Part shown: positions 13,148 to 24,630 of the stretch, one piece after another | Numbering within the stretch: the stretch's first letter is position 1 | How the letters are laid out: the number at the start of each line of letters is the position of its first letter | Assembly: GCA_950106755.1 (NCBI GenBank) | Contig: OX467087.1 | Coordinates: forward strand, 12,280,047-12,344,046 | DNA from: Climacium dendroides | Lineage: Eukaryota > Streptophyta > Bryopsida > Hypnales > Climaciaceae | Direction: 5' to 3' | Length of the DNA stretch: 64,000 bases | The notes under the pieces: generated by a model | The model's database searches: none | Seen by the model: the letters and a program-made list of their open reading frames with translations, nothing else | What the model was told of the DNA's origin: nothing | Translations under genes and position numbers: made by a program

Positions 13148-14165
13148 TTGCTCTCTGGCAGCCTGCTCTTTCCTCATGCCATCAAGTTTGTCTTCATTGA
13201 GGACCATTTTCACACATTGTGGAATTCTATCTAATGTTCAGTAAGTGAGAGGTTTGACAGGGAGGCTTAGGTCCGACTCCATCACCTTTTAGGATTACAT
13301 GCCATTCACCAACCAACATAGGCTGTTGTGCATTAAGGTAGAAGATTCACGTTTCCAGTTGTGGATCTGTTGCTCCTGTGTCTTCAAATAGATTGAAGTG
13401 GTTTTAGCCTTCTGTGTATATTGGATGCTATTGAGGAAGTGTGATCATAGCTGAGAATTTTGAATGTTGCAGCAAATTTAGTGTATCCATTTTCTGTATC
13501 CTAGTCCTACATTGACAATTTAGAATAAATTGCCATCTGAGTGTGTTTTCGTTTGGATGTAACAGTGCTTCGGTGCTCATTGTACCATTATGTTTCATTG
13601 CAATATAAGCATGATAGAAGCACCCAAATCCGCCATTATTTTTAGCCCCTGTTTAGGTGGATGGCCCAAATTTTATAAAGAATGTTATGTTCCTTTTAGA
13701 GGAATCCAGTTGTAGTCATTTCATAATTTGTACAATATTCTATGAATTTTTAAAGTAAAAAGTATAGGATACCTACTCATGCTACTAGGCTCCCTTGAAA
13801 TGGATACCCTTAGAAGCTTTCAATTCCCATTGATTGTTCTAAACAGCTTGTGGTGGTTTTAAGAGATGTATTGGTTCTTTTGACCTCTTCTTTGTTTCTT
13901 CTAGGAGACCTAGTAGGTGGTGCATAAAGAGAAGAGGTGGGATTGGGTGTCCCTACCTTGTCATTTGTCCTATTAGTTGAATGAGATTATTTTTTGTTAT
14001 AATAATGCTATAATATTTCTTACCTTGGTAGGACCCATAGATGGTAGTGGCCTTTAGAATTCTCTATTTATTTTCAAAGTAACCAAATGATTGTCAATAG
14101 TTGCTTCAATGTAAATTTATGGAAAGAAAAATATATATAGAAAGCTTTATAGAAAGTAGTAAAAT
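13148..14165. other. ORC5 3-prime flank, no further gene
   Basis: The first few hundred bases have genic composition and probably include the ORC5 3-prime UTR. The sequence then becomes AT-rich toward the nested repeats. No reading frame or element terminus was recognised. Confidence 0.5.
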
Positions 14166-14562
14166 GTGACATTGTCCTATATTGTCTTAAGCACAAAAAT
14201 AAGTAAAATAAGAACTATTGAAGTTAAAATGAACTTCCAAAGTAGAATTTTTCGGTTTTGCTTGTACTTTTTAACCTTAATTTTTGTGCTAAAAAATCTA
14301 ACTCTAGGACCTTGCAATAGATTAGTATGGAAATTTGTGGGAGAAATTTCTGAAACCTTGATTGCATAGATTGCAAAATAAATGCATTCAAAGTGAAAAA
14401 CATGGTTTTGGGGCATTGTGGCAAACTAATTTATGATATTTTGTATCTTCCTAACTTAAATTTTTGTGCTACAAATTTTGAATTTTGAATTTTTTTTTCC
14501 ATGAAGAATTGAGTTGAGAGTTTAGGACACACACCCCAAAAAATTTATATGATTGTTTTTCT

Positions 14563-15503
14563 TTAACCCCTAAAGGACCAAGGCCTTATTTCTGCCAAAA
14601 AATACTCAAAACTGCCATTTCTGTAGCATAGAGTAAAAAAATTTGAAAATTATTTTTTCTACACATCCAACCGTAGGATCTTATACTTTACTAGTATGAA
14701 AATGTGTGAAAAAAATTTCAGAAATTTTGACCATATAGATTAAAAGATATTTGCGTTTAAAGTGAAAAAAACAATTTTTTCAGCACCTTGTGGGATTAGA
14801 TTATTTGACTTTGAACTTTTTTAACTTAAATTTTTTGCACTACAGAGTTTTGAGCTTTAAATCCTTATTGTGGGAAATTGAGTTGAGAGTCTAGGGAAAA
14901 AAAAAAAAAAAAATTTAAATTAATTTTCATGCTTAAAAAATTAGTTAAGTAGAAGTAGGTATGAGAATGAAGGAAAATCAAAATTATTAATATCTTTAAG
15001 ATGAAATTAAACTGCACTAATCCCAATGGTGAGATTGTTCTAGCATGCAAACAAAATCATGTAAAATTTTTTTTTCAGGAAAATTGTAAAAATTGCATTC
15101 AGAAATAAATTCTATAACTTATTTTTTCAGGAAGATGCTCTACCTGCCCGATAAACAAGATTGTCCATAACTTTCTCATAATAAGTCCAAATGGAATGAA
15201 TCAAAGCTTCTTATGCAGACAAAAATATTATCTACAAGAAACAAAATACAAAAAAGAAAAATTCAAAATTTTGCAAATTTTTTTTTGCTGCCCGGACTGC
15301 CCCCCGTCCCCTATTTTGAGCTTATTTGTTCATAACTTTTGTTTCCAGGCGCCAAATGTGAAAAAAATTATATTCCCGCAAAGCTCATCAGTTTTTCTAT
15401 CCTCAAAAAAAGTTTTAAAAAATCATGACAAAATTTAAGCCCGTAGGTACTTGCCCAAAATCTAATTTGTCCCCCGAAAGGACAATGGTCCTTTAGGGGT
15501 TAA
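14563..15503 (+). mobile_element. TTAA-target element, family A copy 1
   Basis: Bounded by TTAA at both ends, with inverted termini CCCCTAAAGGACCA (left) and TGGTCCTTTAGGGG (right). The length is about 940 bp including both TTAA. Copy 2 at 46785-47725 is nearly collinear and highly similar. TTAA duplication with C-rich termini is characteristic of the piggyBac superfamily and is also known for Kolobok. There is no transposase, so it is non-autonomous. The short frame at 15196-15438, which includes CCPDCPPSP, recurs in copy 2 only because the copies are alike. Confidence 0.85.
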
Positions 15504-16095
15504 CCCCTAAATGTCTGAGGCACCAAAATCTAGTGTTTGTAAAACTTTGAAGTTAAATAAAACCTAACAAAGTTGTTATTTTTAGTACTTTATATTTTGG
15601 AAAGTTCTTTTTGAAGTCTAATTTTAGCATCAAAAATCTGATCTTGAAAATAAATGATAGTGATTTTCCTATTCATGATTTTGTGCAAGGGTTCCTGTAG
15701 TGTTGAGAGATCTTGAAGAAAAAATCACATTCACAATTCATTTAAAAAAATTATAGAGTAGATTTTAAGAAGCCATAAATTGATTGGGGTCATACATGTT
15801 AGGCCCTTTAACTTCATATTTTTTTGGTCACCAACTTTTTAGATTTGACATGCAAAAAGAGAATTGAAAGATTTTCATAGTTTTAATACCCTTATGGTTA
15901 AACATTATAATCTTTCACTCCATAAGTGATATTGTTGTGTTTTCTTTTCCTATGAGATTTTTAACATGTCTAGTTTGAATTTGTATGGTTACAAATCTAC
16001 AAAAATTGATGCAACTTATCAAAATGTTGACATTTTGTTCAATTTAGAGCAAATTTCAAGAAGCTCAAAATAGGCCTTGGGCATTTAGGGGTTAA
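15500..16095 (+). mobile_element. TTAA-target element, family B
   Basis: A 596-bp unit flanked by TTAA (15500-15503 and 16092-16095). Its termini CCCCTAAATGTCTGAGG and, inverted from the right end, CCCCTAAATGCCCAAGG resemble family A only at the first eight or nine bases; the interior differs. It shares its left TTAA with the right end of the family A copy, so the two lie head to tail within the older copy. Confidence 0.75.
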
Positions 16096-16127
16096 AAAAT
16101 TGTCAAGTAGAAGTAGATACAAGATAG

Positions 16128-16199
16128 ATAGAAAGACCAAATTGTTAAAGTTCTAATTAGATTGTTCTAACAATTTGGTCTTTCCATCTATCTTGTAAA
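16128..16199. repeat. Inverted repeat (hairpin)
   Basis: The arms AGATAGATAGAAAGACCAAA and TTTGGTCTTTCCATCTATCT pair almost perfectly across a loop of about 20 bp. It lies in the right part of the old TTAA element, where the intact copies have no hairpin. Confidence 0.75.
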
Positions 16200-16292
16200 G
16201 AAGATTTGTAGGATTAACTTTGATTGTTAAAACATACTAATTCCAGTGGTGAGATTGTTTTAACAATCAAAGTTAATCCTACGGATCTTCTT
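16198..16292. repeat. Second adjacent inverted repeat
   Basis: AAGAAGATTTGTAGGATTAA is matched in inverse by TTAATCCTACGGATCTTCTT, and the pairing continues through CTTTGATTGTTAAAAC and its inverse toward the loop. It directly follows the previous hairpin, forming a double stem-loop. Confidence 0.75.
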
Positions 16293-16699
16293 TTTTATGA
16301 AAAATGTGAAATTAAGTTCAAAAATAAATCCTACATGCTAATTTTTCCAAGATGTTTAGTCACTTGCAAAACAAGATGCTCCATAACTTTCACATCACAA
16401 ATCCAAATGAAATGAATCAAATCTGTTCATGTAGATAAAAATAAAATCTATAAGAAACAAATTTGATGAAAATTTAATTCAAGTTTTTTTGAATTTTTTT
16501 GTTGCCTGCCAAGTTGAAATTTTGGACTAATAACTAGGGGAGGCATCAGTTAAAATAAAAATTATATTTCCAAAACCTAATAAGTTATTTTTCTTACGAA
16601 AAAGTATCAAAAAATTATATCTAAAATTGAGCTAATAAGAATGTGCTCCAAATCCATTTTGTCCTCTATATGCACAATGAGACTTTAGGCATTAGATGA

Positions 16700-17880
16700 G
16701 ATTGGAGGCCTCTATAGGGCCATTTCAATTTCATTCCAATGGATGATCCCTTGAACAATTGTTTGAGTTCCCCATTTACAAATGAATTGTGGACATCATG
16801 ACTACTTCACTGTGATTAGCTGTCTCATGTTTGCCAAATTGTGACATTCCCACCAATTATTGTGTAATTGCGATAGTTGCATAGCTTGAACATTGCCAAT
16901 GATTATACCCATGTTGTAACTGGATGCAGCAGGTGTAAGTGAATGTGAAACTCGCAACAATGTTTTAAATTTCAAGTAGACACTACTACCTAGTGTATGA
17001 TGGCAAGGGGGTTGGAGGAAGTGGATTTTAGAATTGAATTGCGGACCTCTAAAAATGTTGTGCAGTTGTTGTAAATCCGTTAGTATTTGCATTGAAAGCA
17101 ATCTCACAAATGTATATGGATTGTTGTCTCAACCAATAGAGGCTATAATTCAACGATGACAAATGAAATTGTTCACGAATCTAGATACAAACAATCATTC
17201 CTTTGAATAAAACTAACTCCTACAACCCTCAACATCATTTTCCTTAGCATTGTCATATGCATGCACCAATGACTTCAACGTCAAGCTTGATGAAGTATAA
17301 GCATTGGTCACTAGGGGTAGTATTTTCTACAAACACCAACTCCTACTATAAGCGCATAATTGTCTTCCTTACTAGTCATGAGCTTCAAGACCATTTCACA
17401 TGCATATGGGTAACTAAGACTAAAAACTCAAAAAGACAAATATATATAAACATTCAACAAAATTAGTAGAATATTTTGCTCTATGAATAGATAATCATTC
17501 CTCACAAAGATAAATAACTGGCATGTGCACCATCACTAAAGTAGCAATACTATTATATGTTGGGCACACAAATCTGAAGTACAAAGGATAGAAAAAGACG
17601 ATGTACTTCTTTTCAATGTATCAAGAGAGCTTGTGGTGCTTGTTTGAAAAAAGCCTCCCACTATATATATGGATTAGCATATGAGCTATTGCCTTTGTCT
17701 ATAACATATTTAGTTTGTAGTATTGTAAGAAAACTTATATTGTTGTACTTAAATTTTAGAATTTGATAGAATGACAACATACAAGAACATTCTTGCACCA
17801 CCATTATTGGACACCGTCATTGGAGAACCCCTCACACGCTCAAAGAAAATAGTCACCAGTCATTGACGTCATGAAGGAAA
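16700..17880. other. Intergenic, nothing recognised
   Basis: Short open frames on both strands have no recognisable motifs, and no repeat termini were seen. The longest frame (minus, 16802-17107) has no splice context or family resemblance and is not called as a gene. Confidence 0.5.
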
Positions 17881-18073
17881 CACTAGTAGAAAACGCAGGG
17901 AATTCAACAGAATTCTGTTGTTTTGGTCCCGTTGTTTCGGTCACTGAACAACAGAATTTTGTTGAAATTAACAGATTTCTGTTAATTTCAACAGAATTCT
18001 GGTTGTTCAGTGACCGAAACAACAGGACCAAAACAACAGAATTTTGTTGAATTCCCTGCGTTTTCTACTAGTG
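17881..18073. mobile_element. Foldback CACTA-type MITE (193 bp)
   Basis: Nearly the whole element is one long palindrome, from CACTAGTAGAAAACGC to GCGTTTTCTACTAGTG. It is flanked by AAA on both sides (17878-17880 and 18074-18076), a 3-bp target duplication as CACTA transposases make. Inner arms repeat GAACAACAGAATTTTGTTGA in inverse. With no coding capacity it must depend on a transposase in trans. The very good arm pairing suggests recent activity. Confidence 0.9.
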
Positions 18074-18628
18074 AAATCCTAGAGTATGCAGCTCCATTAC
18101 AAAGTTTGAGGCGTACCTTTAAAAATTCTTGATCAAACTACTTCTAAGTTGAGGGCAATGTTATTGATGAGTAGCTCATATTGACCTTCCACACCCACAC
18201 ATGCAAAAAGATATTTAGTATTTTATAGGTTCTACATACCCTATAACTATATCCTGTTGAAACGCTTGAAGTAAATAGGTACACAAAGTCACAATGGCAA
18301 ACGACAAAGCAAAACCATTTGAGCCCAAAAGTGGATTCCATGCGAATATCCACGTGATCTTGAGGTGCACTATTTCCCTTCACAACAGATAAATTCATCA
18401 AAGAATAGGAGACCTTACCCCTCTCAAGCCAAAATCACATTGTGGACAATGAAGCCACCATCATTCATAAAATTGGCTAAAATTTGCTCCATTGCTAATT
18501 AAATTTTTCAATAGTTAATGAGCTAAATGTACATTAGATATAGGAACCTTACAAACAATTTTTGGAGTGAAACTTCAACCAACAGTCCATCAATTTTAGG
18601 AAGCCATAACTTCCTCAAATATTGTTAT

Positions 18629-18799
18629 GGGGAATTTCATTAAAATGGAGAATATTCTGTGACTTTGACATCCCAGAGTTCAGACTAGGTGGTCTGAAAT
18701 CTAGTACATTAATAGATTTCAGACTGCCCAGTTTGAACTGTAGAAATGACACACTGTGAAAATGGCACATGGAGTATCACCATTTTAATGAAATTCCCC
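18629..18799. mobile_element. 171-bp MITE with 20-bp TIRs
   Basis: The terminal inverted repeats GGGGAATTTCATTAAAATGG and CCATTTTAATGAAATTCCCC are perfect over 20 bp. Flanks are ATTGTTAT (left) and ATTGTTGA (right), six of eight bases equal, which suggests an 8-bp hAT-like duplication with later mutation. A second inner inverted repeat contains TTCAGACTA..GGTCTGAAAT and AGATTTCAGACT. It is non-coding. Confidence 0.75.
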
Positions 18800-18904
18800 A
18801 TTGTTGAAATTCAGAACTGCAAGTTGCATTGGGATCATGGAGAAAAGTACTAGAGGATTCCACAAATTTATACATGAAAATTTATAGATGATGAAAGAAT
18901 TTGA

Positions 18905-20185
18905 ATGTAGTCTATACACTACCTGCCATCTAGTACTTTTACTTCTTGCAAAATCACAACATGTATTCAATTGGGCATATTTACAATGTGCTTTTGCAAT
19001 TGCTTCATGAATACCTCATTCCATATCGCTTAAATTATGTGTATCACGTCTTCTTTGTTCTTTGGTCAATTGTGGTGGCGCAACAAATCTTTTAGTATCT
19101 TCCACAAGTTCTCAATGGGATTTAAATCAAGTGAATTTGCATGCCAATTTAGCTTTCATATACCATGAACTTTCTTCCATTCATTTGGGAACTTGCCACA
19201 ATGCACCGGAGTACCATCTTCCATGAGTGTGAGTTGCTCAAGATGATCATGCGTAAAATAGAAACTACTCAATGTGCCTTCATACATATTGTGAACGAAA
19301 TCTATTGCTGTTCTTATGCCATATTTAACTACTTTTGGACTTTTCAGGGAATTTTGGACTTTGTCCAACGGGAGATCTCCGGTTGTCATAGATATCTAAA
19401 ATCTAAACTTGTTGTATATTTTTCAAACCACCTAGTCCAAAATCTATATCATATCTAGATTTCTAAAATCTATAAAAATCAAAATCTACAACTGTCTTAG
19501 ATGTCCCTTTACCAATTTTGGACTTTGTAAAGTCCAAAAGTAGTTAAATATGGCATTCTTTTTCCTTTTGGCAATATGACTATAGGGCTTTTGCCAAAAC
19601 TGGTGTCTGAAGGCCCTTTAAACCATAATTGATGATCTATCGGACTTAAAGGTGGAGGCTAGACAATGGGAAGCATATGCCTCATGAGCCTTCTACCAAA
19701 CTCTAATCTAATGAGAGGTTTTTTCTAACTTGATTGAAGATTCGTTTGTTCAAATAACTTTTTTTTTATTCTCTTTAGTCTACTGATGATACTTTTTTGC
19801 AAATGGCATTCTTTTTGCTTATTAATCAACATTGAGATAAAGTTATTTTTTTAGCTATTCTATTCCCGAAACCTAGTCTGCATACATACTTTTGTATAGT
19901 ATTTCGATAGACTTATGTGCAAGCATGGCAAAAGTTTATTGGCGGTCATGATTGACCAACCGAGCCAAATCTCATTGTGCACATGAAGACAGTTTTAGAG
20001 GTTGTTGATCTAGTTTCTTAGTTTCCAAACACCTTGATGCTTTCTATTTCGTGAGGACAATGGATCTCTGGATCTTGGCATTTTTGGCAATTCTACAATG
20101 TTCTTACATTTGATTCCTTTTTGCCGCATCTGAACTATGAGAGGTTCTTTCCTTTTTGTTTAAAGCTCTAGTCCACATTTTCATA
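18905..20185 (-). pseudogene. Tc1/mariner-like transposase pseudogene
   Basis: Conceptual translation of the minus strand, across stops and frame changes, gives Tc1/mariner (DDE_3) blocks in the correct order. These are KRMAFAKKYHQ-like and VIWTNESSI-like text near 19.74-19.80 kb, LTLMEDGTPVHCGKFPNEW near 19.2 kb, LDLNPIENLWKILKDLL near 19.1 kb, and NKEDVIHII then NMPN near the end. The first catalytic Asp reads Asn and its preceding Trp is a stop; the second Asp and the ENLW glutamate remain. A 241-bp MITE (19316-19556) splits it. It is clearly dead. The exact 5-prime limit is uncertain. Confidence 0.8.
19316..19556. mobile_element. MITE inserted in the Tc1-like pseudogene
   Basis: The arms ATGCCATATTTAACTACTTT (left) and AAAGTAGTTAAATATGGCAT-like right arm continue through TTGGACTTT, symmetrical without indels. 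It is flanked by TCTT on each side (19312-19315 and 19557-19560), a probable 4-bp target duplication. Neighbouring transposase text resumes on both sides, so the insertion post-dates the transposase. Confidence 0.75.
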
Positions 20186-20330
20186 AGTGGAATTTGTTGA
20201 AAAAAATTGTGAAAAACTTCTATAACGAATTGATTTAAGACAATCTAAAAAACAAAATTGTAAGCAAGTCAACGAAGGAAAATGATGAGAACTTACCGTA
20301 ATCAGTGGATCTCAATGAGCTCAATCCAAT

Positions 20331-20452
20331 TTGCTACCCAATTAGCTCAACTTGTAAATGAATCAACTCGTCAGACATTGGAATTTGCCTATTGCTACCC
20401 AATTAGCTCAACTTGTAAATGAATCAACTCGTCAGACATTGGAATTTGCCTA
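20331..20452. repeat. Perfect 61-bp tandem duplication
   Basis: The unit TTGCTACCCAATTAGCTCAA...GGAATTTGCCTA occurs twice in direct succession without visible mismatch, so it is a recent duplication. No gene context. Confidence 0.9.
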
Positions 20453-21240
20453 GGTCTCAGTAGAATCTAAGTCATGAGAACAATCTAGGAAGGAACGAAG
20501 AGGAGAAGGGTGGGGGGTAAAATCTTGAAAATTAAACTATAAGACTTGTGATAGGATAGGATTGACCTCAGTGCATGGAAGGTATAAGCCTTCCCCCACT
20601 ACAAAAGAAATGGGCTCAAAAAGGAGAAGAAACAAGATAGAATGCATAGCCAAAGCATGCAAGGAAGGCAAGTGACAATGCGGATGACAGGGAGAGCCAA
20701 TTGGTGATTTTCAAAGCTGTAGAGTGGATAAAAGAGTTAGAGTACCGCCAAGATAGAAGCCTCAAGTCCCTTCATCCTGGCTGTAAAATGAGCGAATAAA
20801 ATCTTGGCAACAAAGGTTCCCGCCAAACTTGGAATGAAGTACTCATTTCGGCAGTCAAAGTAGTTAATGTGAGCTAAATGAACTAATGAAAATTTGTGTG
20901 AAAATGCAAGACAAAGGGAGTGACATACCAACAAAATTTTAGGACGAGAAAAGTTGCATAGTGGATGCATGGGGACAAGGAAGCGGGACAATGTATAGAA
21001 GTGTGGTCACAATTGGGGAAAAAATTCATAAGATTCTTGTACATGATTGTACATTGAAAAAAATCCTTTAAAATATTAGATTTTAGCCTAGATCGCAACA
21101 AACAATAGAATTTGATTGCCAATTTGCAACTTCCTCCACATTGGAATTAGCATCTACTTAGTTAGTACATTGGAATTGTTATTGTAATGCCAATAATTCT
21201 TTACAACTTGCAAAATCCTTTCTTTCTTATTTTTTTTAAT

Positions 21241-23633
21241 ACTATTCACTATCAAGGAAGCTAAAATTGATGCTTGTTTGTCTTGGAGGTAGCATATCAC
21301 TCTAAATTCCATAAACTAGTTTCAGGATCATTGAAAGCCAAGTCTTTGTTTCAAAATAGTGACACATTTTGTTTATCCTAACTAACTCATGCAATAATAG
21401 GTTTTCACAAAATCATTGAACAAGGCCACCTACAATGTAATAATTTCCTAACAATCCAATACAAAATTTTAGTCTACAATATGAAGTTGTGAAATCCGTG
21501 AATGCAATAATCTTCCATTTTCATCTATACGAGAATGGCGCAGTGTACATCAATAGGAAAATTTAATGTCTATTTTCTTATTACTAGATAATGTATTGTA
21601 GCTAGAATTTATAATTCATAGCACATACGACCTTTCCTCACCTTCTTGAACTTTACAATCCCTGCCATAAACAAATTCAAAGTGGAACCTTGATGTTGTC
21701 ACTATTGTAGTATTGTACATCATTACCATAATTTCCAAAATGTGTTCCAACTAATAGAGAAATTTCAATTTAGTGAAAAGTCCAATTGAATTAAATCAGA
21801 TGTTGGACATCAATTGAAACATGCAAAGCAATTGTCAACCTAAATTGCACCAGCACTTTGCTCTACCACTTCCTTCTATGTACAACCACATATACACACC
21901 TAGTAAAATTCAACCCGGACACAATTCATGACATTCTATTGTTAATACCACAAGAATATCAATGGCACTACATATGCATCAACCACAACCGCTCCATCAT
22001 ATATTATATAGCGTATAGACTACAATGTCAAGCTGAACAACACTTTGCTAAAGTATTGAAAAGGCTAGGTGTAAAGGAAAAGAATGTTACGTTGATGTTT
22101 GACTCCATACATGTGAATATAAAGTCCTTGCTCTTGTTTGTTGAATGCAATGTCCATGCCAAAGAAGCATCTTCTCACCCGCACTCCTTGCATTCCTATC
22201 GTACACCTTACTTATTCCAATTGCAGGAAAAACAATATTTTGTTCTTTATGCGTTCAGTCCAATATAAAACTATATAACCCTATTTTTATGGCAATACTT
22301 CATGCTATAAAACTATATAACCCTATTCTTATGGCAATACCTCATGCCATAGGCTACTGAGCAAAAAAATGGATAGACAAAGTGCTATAGCTTCAATAAC
22401 ATTCTTGACAAAATACTACGAAAGTACAACTAAAAGAAAAAAACTCACTTAATTGTAAGAAGACGACTAAGCAGTTCACCTTTACCAGCAACAAATCGTC
22501 CACTCAATGATGGACACAATTGCTACATGTGAAAGATTGTACAAACTTCACAACTGCACTTACTAGGTTGTCTACAATTTCATCTCCACCAATTTGCACA
22601 CAAATCAAAAACACATTCTATACAATTAAAGCTAAGAGGAAATGAAGAAATGTTGTCTTCCAATTGCACAAATAGTGCAAAATACATGGCGTTTTCATGC
22701 ACAGTGGTCGCCATAGCTAGAAATGGCAAGTAAGGCCAACGACTCCTTAAAAACTTCATTGACCACTTTGAATCTTGAACCTAGTGAAAGGAGGCTAATT
22801 TCCCGCGTTTAGCCACTCTTTAATTGCCTTACCTAGTTGTATCTTGATCACGTAGGATTTATTCCCACAACAACCAACAACAAAGATAAGTTTACAAGAA
22901 CTATTTGGAAACTAGTAGTCTTCTAATGCCTTCAAATATCTTCTAATGGTTAATGATTAGGAGTGTCAAATTTCAATTGCATACGTTATATTTTGATTTT
23001 AGAAAGTCTCCTTTTGCATTTCATACTGTTTATTTAAATTAATTTGAAAATTGAAATATTAAATGTAAATAATACAATTTGTACATTTCTATCCTATTTT
23101 TATTATTTTTAAAAGAGGCTTCTTTGAAGAATATCAAATCCACAAACATTCCTTTAAGGTTTTACTTTACCAAATAATATTCTTTGAAAAATTTAGATCT
23201 TCAAAATAATGACATCTATTTTCAATATTATATTCCATCTATGTAGGAAGTAAAACTACACATAAGGCAAAATCAAAAAGTATCCATGGTTGATTGAATA
23301 CTCAAGATAGAGTTTTATTTTGTAAACAAATCACAAATTAGTGATCCATTTTTTTAAAGAGTTCCAATATATGGCAATATATTCATTTTTATCATATCAA
23401 TAAAAAATTTAAATTGTTACAAAATTTTGGAATGGTATCCCTTCTCTTTTAGTATTGCTATTGCACATTTTGATATACCAAATTGCAAACCTTCCCATAT
23501 TGCTTTACAATGCATATCCCATTTCCATTTCTAAATTGAAATTTGGCATTGTCATTCTATTCTTATTTATATGACACAAATATCAAAAGACAAGAATGAC
23601 TAAATTAAATGTAGATTTTGAAATAAAAAGGAG
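21241..23633. other. Intergenic AT-rich DNA
   Basis: No gene or transposon terminus was recognised. The plus frame at 21858-22268 has no recognisable motif and runs into a tandem duplication. One 42-bp unit (TATAAAACTATATAACCC...) is duplicated at 22264-22347 with two or three differences. Confidence 0.55.
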
Positions 23634-23638
23634 ATGTA

Positions 23639-24630
23639 CAGTCAGGTCCAGCTCAATTACGAATTCTTGCATTCACAGTGAAAAAAAAGTTCACTGCTGC
23701 CCACTTTGACGCCCTCCCGAGGGCTGAAAAATTAATATTTTTCCACGAAATTTTTTTTACAAGATCCTCTTTATGCTAATAACATATGTGCCAAATTTCA
23801 AGTCCAAAAAATTTATACAAAAAAAGATATTCAAACATGTACCAACATGTGTTGTTCAAAAAAAACTTTTACTAATACCAACTTTGACACCCTCCCAAAA
23901 ATTGAAAAAAAAAGTTTTGGCCTTGAAATTTTTGGTGTAAGATAAACTTAGTGAAAATAACTAATGTGAAAAATTTCAAGTTCAATAAAATTTCCCACAA
24001 AGAGTAGTTCAACTTCTACCAACATGTGTAGTTATGAATTTTTTTTCCATAACAACACATGCTGGTAGATTTTGAATATATCTTTTTTTAAGTAAATCTT
24101 TTGGCCTTGAAATTTCACACACATATCACCAACATAGAGGTGATCTCATGCCAAAAATTTCATGGTACATAAACAATTTTTTTGCCCTTGGGAGGGTGTC
24201 AAAGTTGGGCCATAGTGAAATTGTTTCTCATGGCTACACCTATCAGTTGGTAGAAGTTGAACTACTCTTTGTGGGAAATTTTATTGAACTTGAAATTTTT
24301 CACATTAGTTATTTTCACTAAGTTTATCTTACACCAAAAATTTCAAGGCCAAAACTTTTTTTTTCAATTTTTGGGAGGGTGTCAAAGTTGGTATTAGTAA
24401 AAGTTTTTTTTGAACAACACATGTTGGTACATGTTTGAATATCTTTTTTTGTATAAATTTTTTGGACTTGAAATTTGGCACATATGTTATTAGCATAAAG
24501 AGGATCTTGTAAAAAAAATTTCGTGGAAAAATATTAATTTTTCAGCCCTCGGGAGGGCGTCAAAGTGGGCAGCAGTGAACTTTTTTTTCACTGTGAATGC
24601 AAGAATTCGTAATTGAGCTGGACCTGACTG
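23639..24630. mobile_element. 992-bp foldback element with Tc1/mariner-type ends
   Basis: It begins CAGTCAGGTCCAGCTCAATT, ends with the inverse, and is flanked by TA at 23637-23638 and 24631-24632. CAGT termini and TA duplication are typical of Tc1/mariner. The arms (about 23639-24024 and 24245-24630) align without a net insertion or deletion: every matching pair I checked sums to the same coordinate total. Within each arm the motif TTTGACGCCCTCCC / TTTGACACCCTCCC recurs. It encodes no protein. A transcript would form a very long double-stranded hairpin. Confidence 0.85.

Larger units (their letters stand above)
14170..16690 (+). mobile_element. Old TTAA-family element split by younger insertions
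   Basis: The left part (about 14170-14566) and right part (about 16096-16690) are diverged matches to the left and right halves of the element at 14563-15503. Examples are CTCTAGGACCTTGCAATAGATTAGTATGG against the Acgt-type block near 14670, and GTCAAGTAGAAGTAGATAC against TTAAGTAGAAGTAGGTATG. The two parts are interrupted at a TTAA by 14563-16095. The outer ends have decayed. No coding sequence was found. Confidence 0.65.
18470..21240 (+). repeat. Dispersed repeat split by about 2.5 kb
   Basis: The outer pieces (about 18470-18530 and 21050-21235) together match the continuous copy at 7090-7312. The intervening 2.5 kb contains a MITE, the Tc1-like pseudogene and a tandem duplication. The break lies near TTAATGAGC on the left and ACATTGAAAAAAATCC on the right, with no clear target duplication visible. 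Confidence 0.55.

Noticed and set aside
15196..15438. Frame with CCPDCPPSP shared with 47418-47828
   Set aside because: Similarity is explained by both being inside copies of the same non-coding TTAA element; the frame is not extended by the older copies.
21858..22360. Possible coding frames of 136 and 71 codons
   Set aside because: No motif or splice context, and the end runs through a 42-bp tandem duplication.
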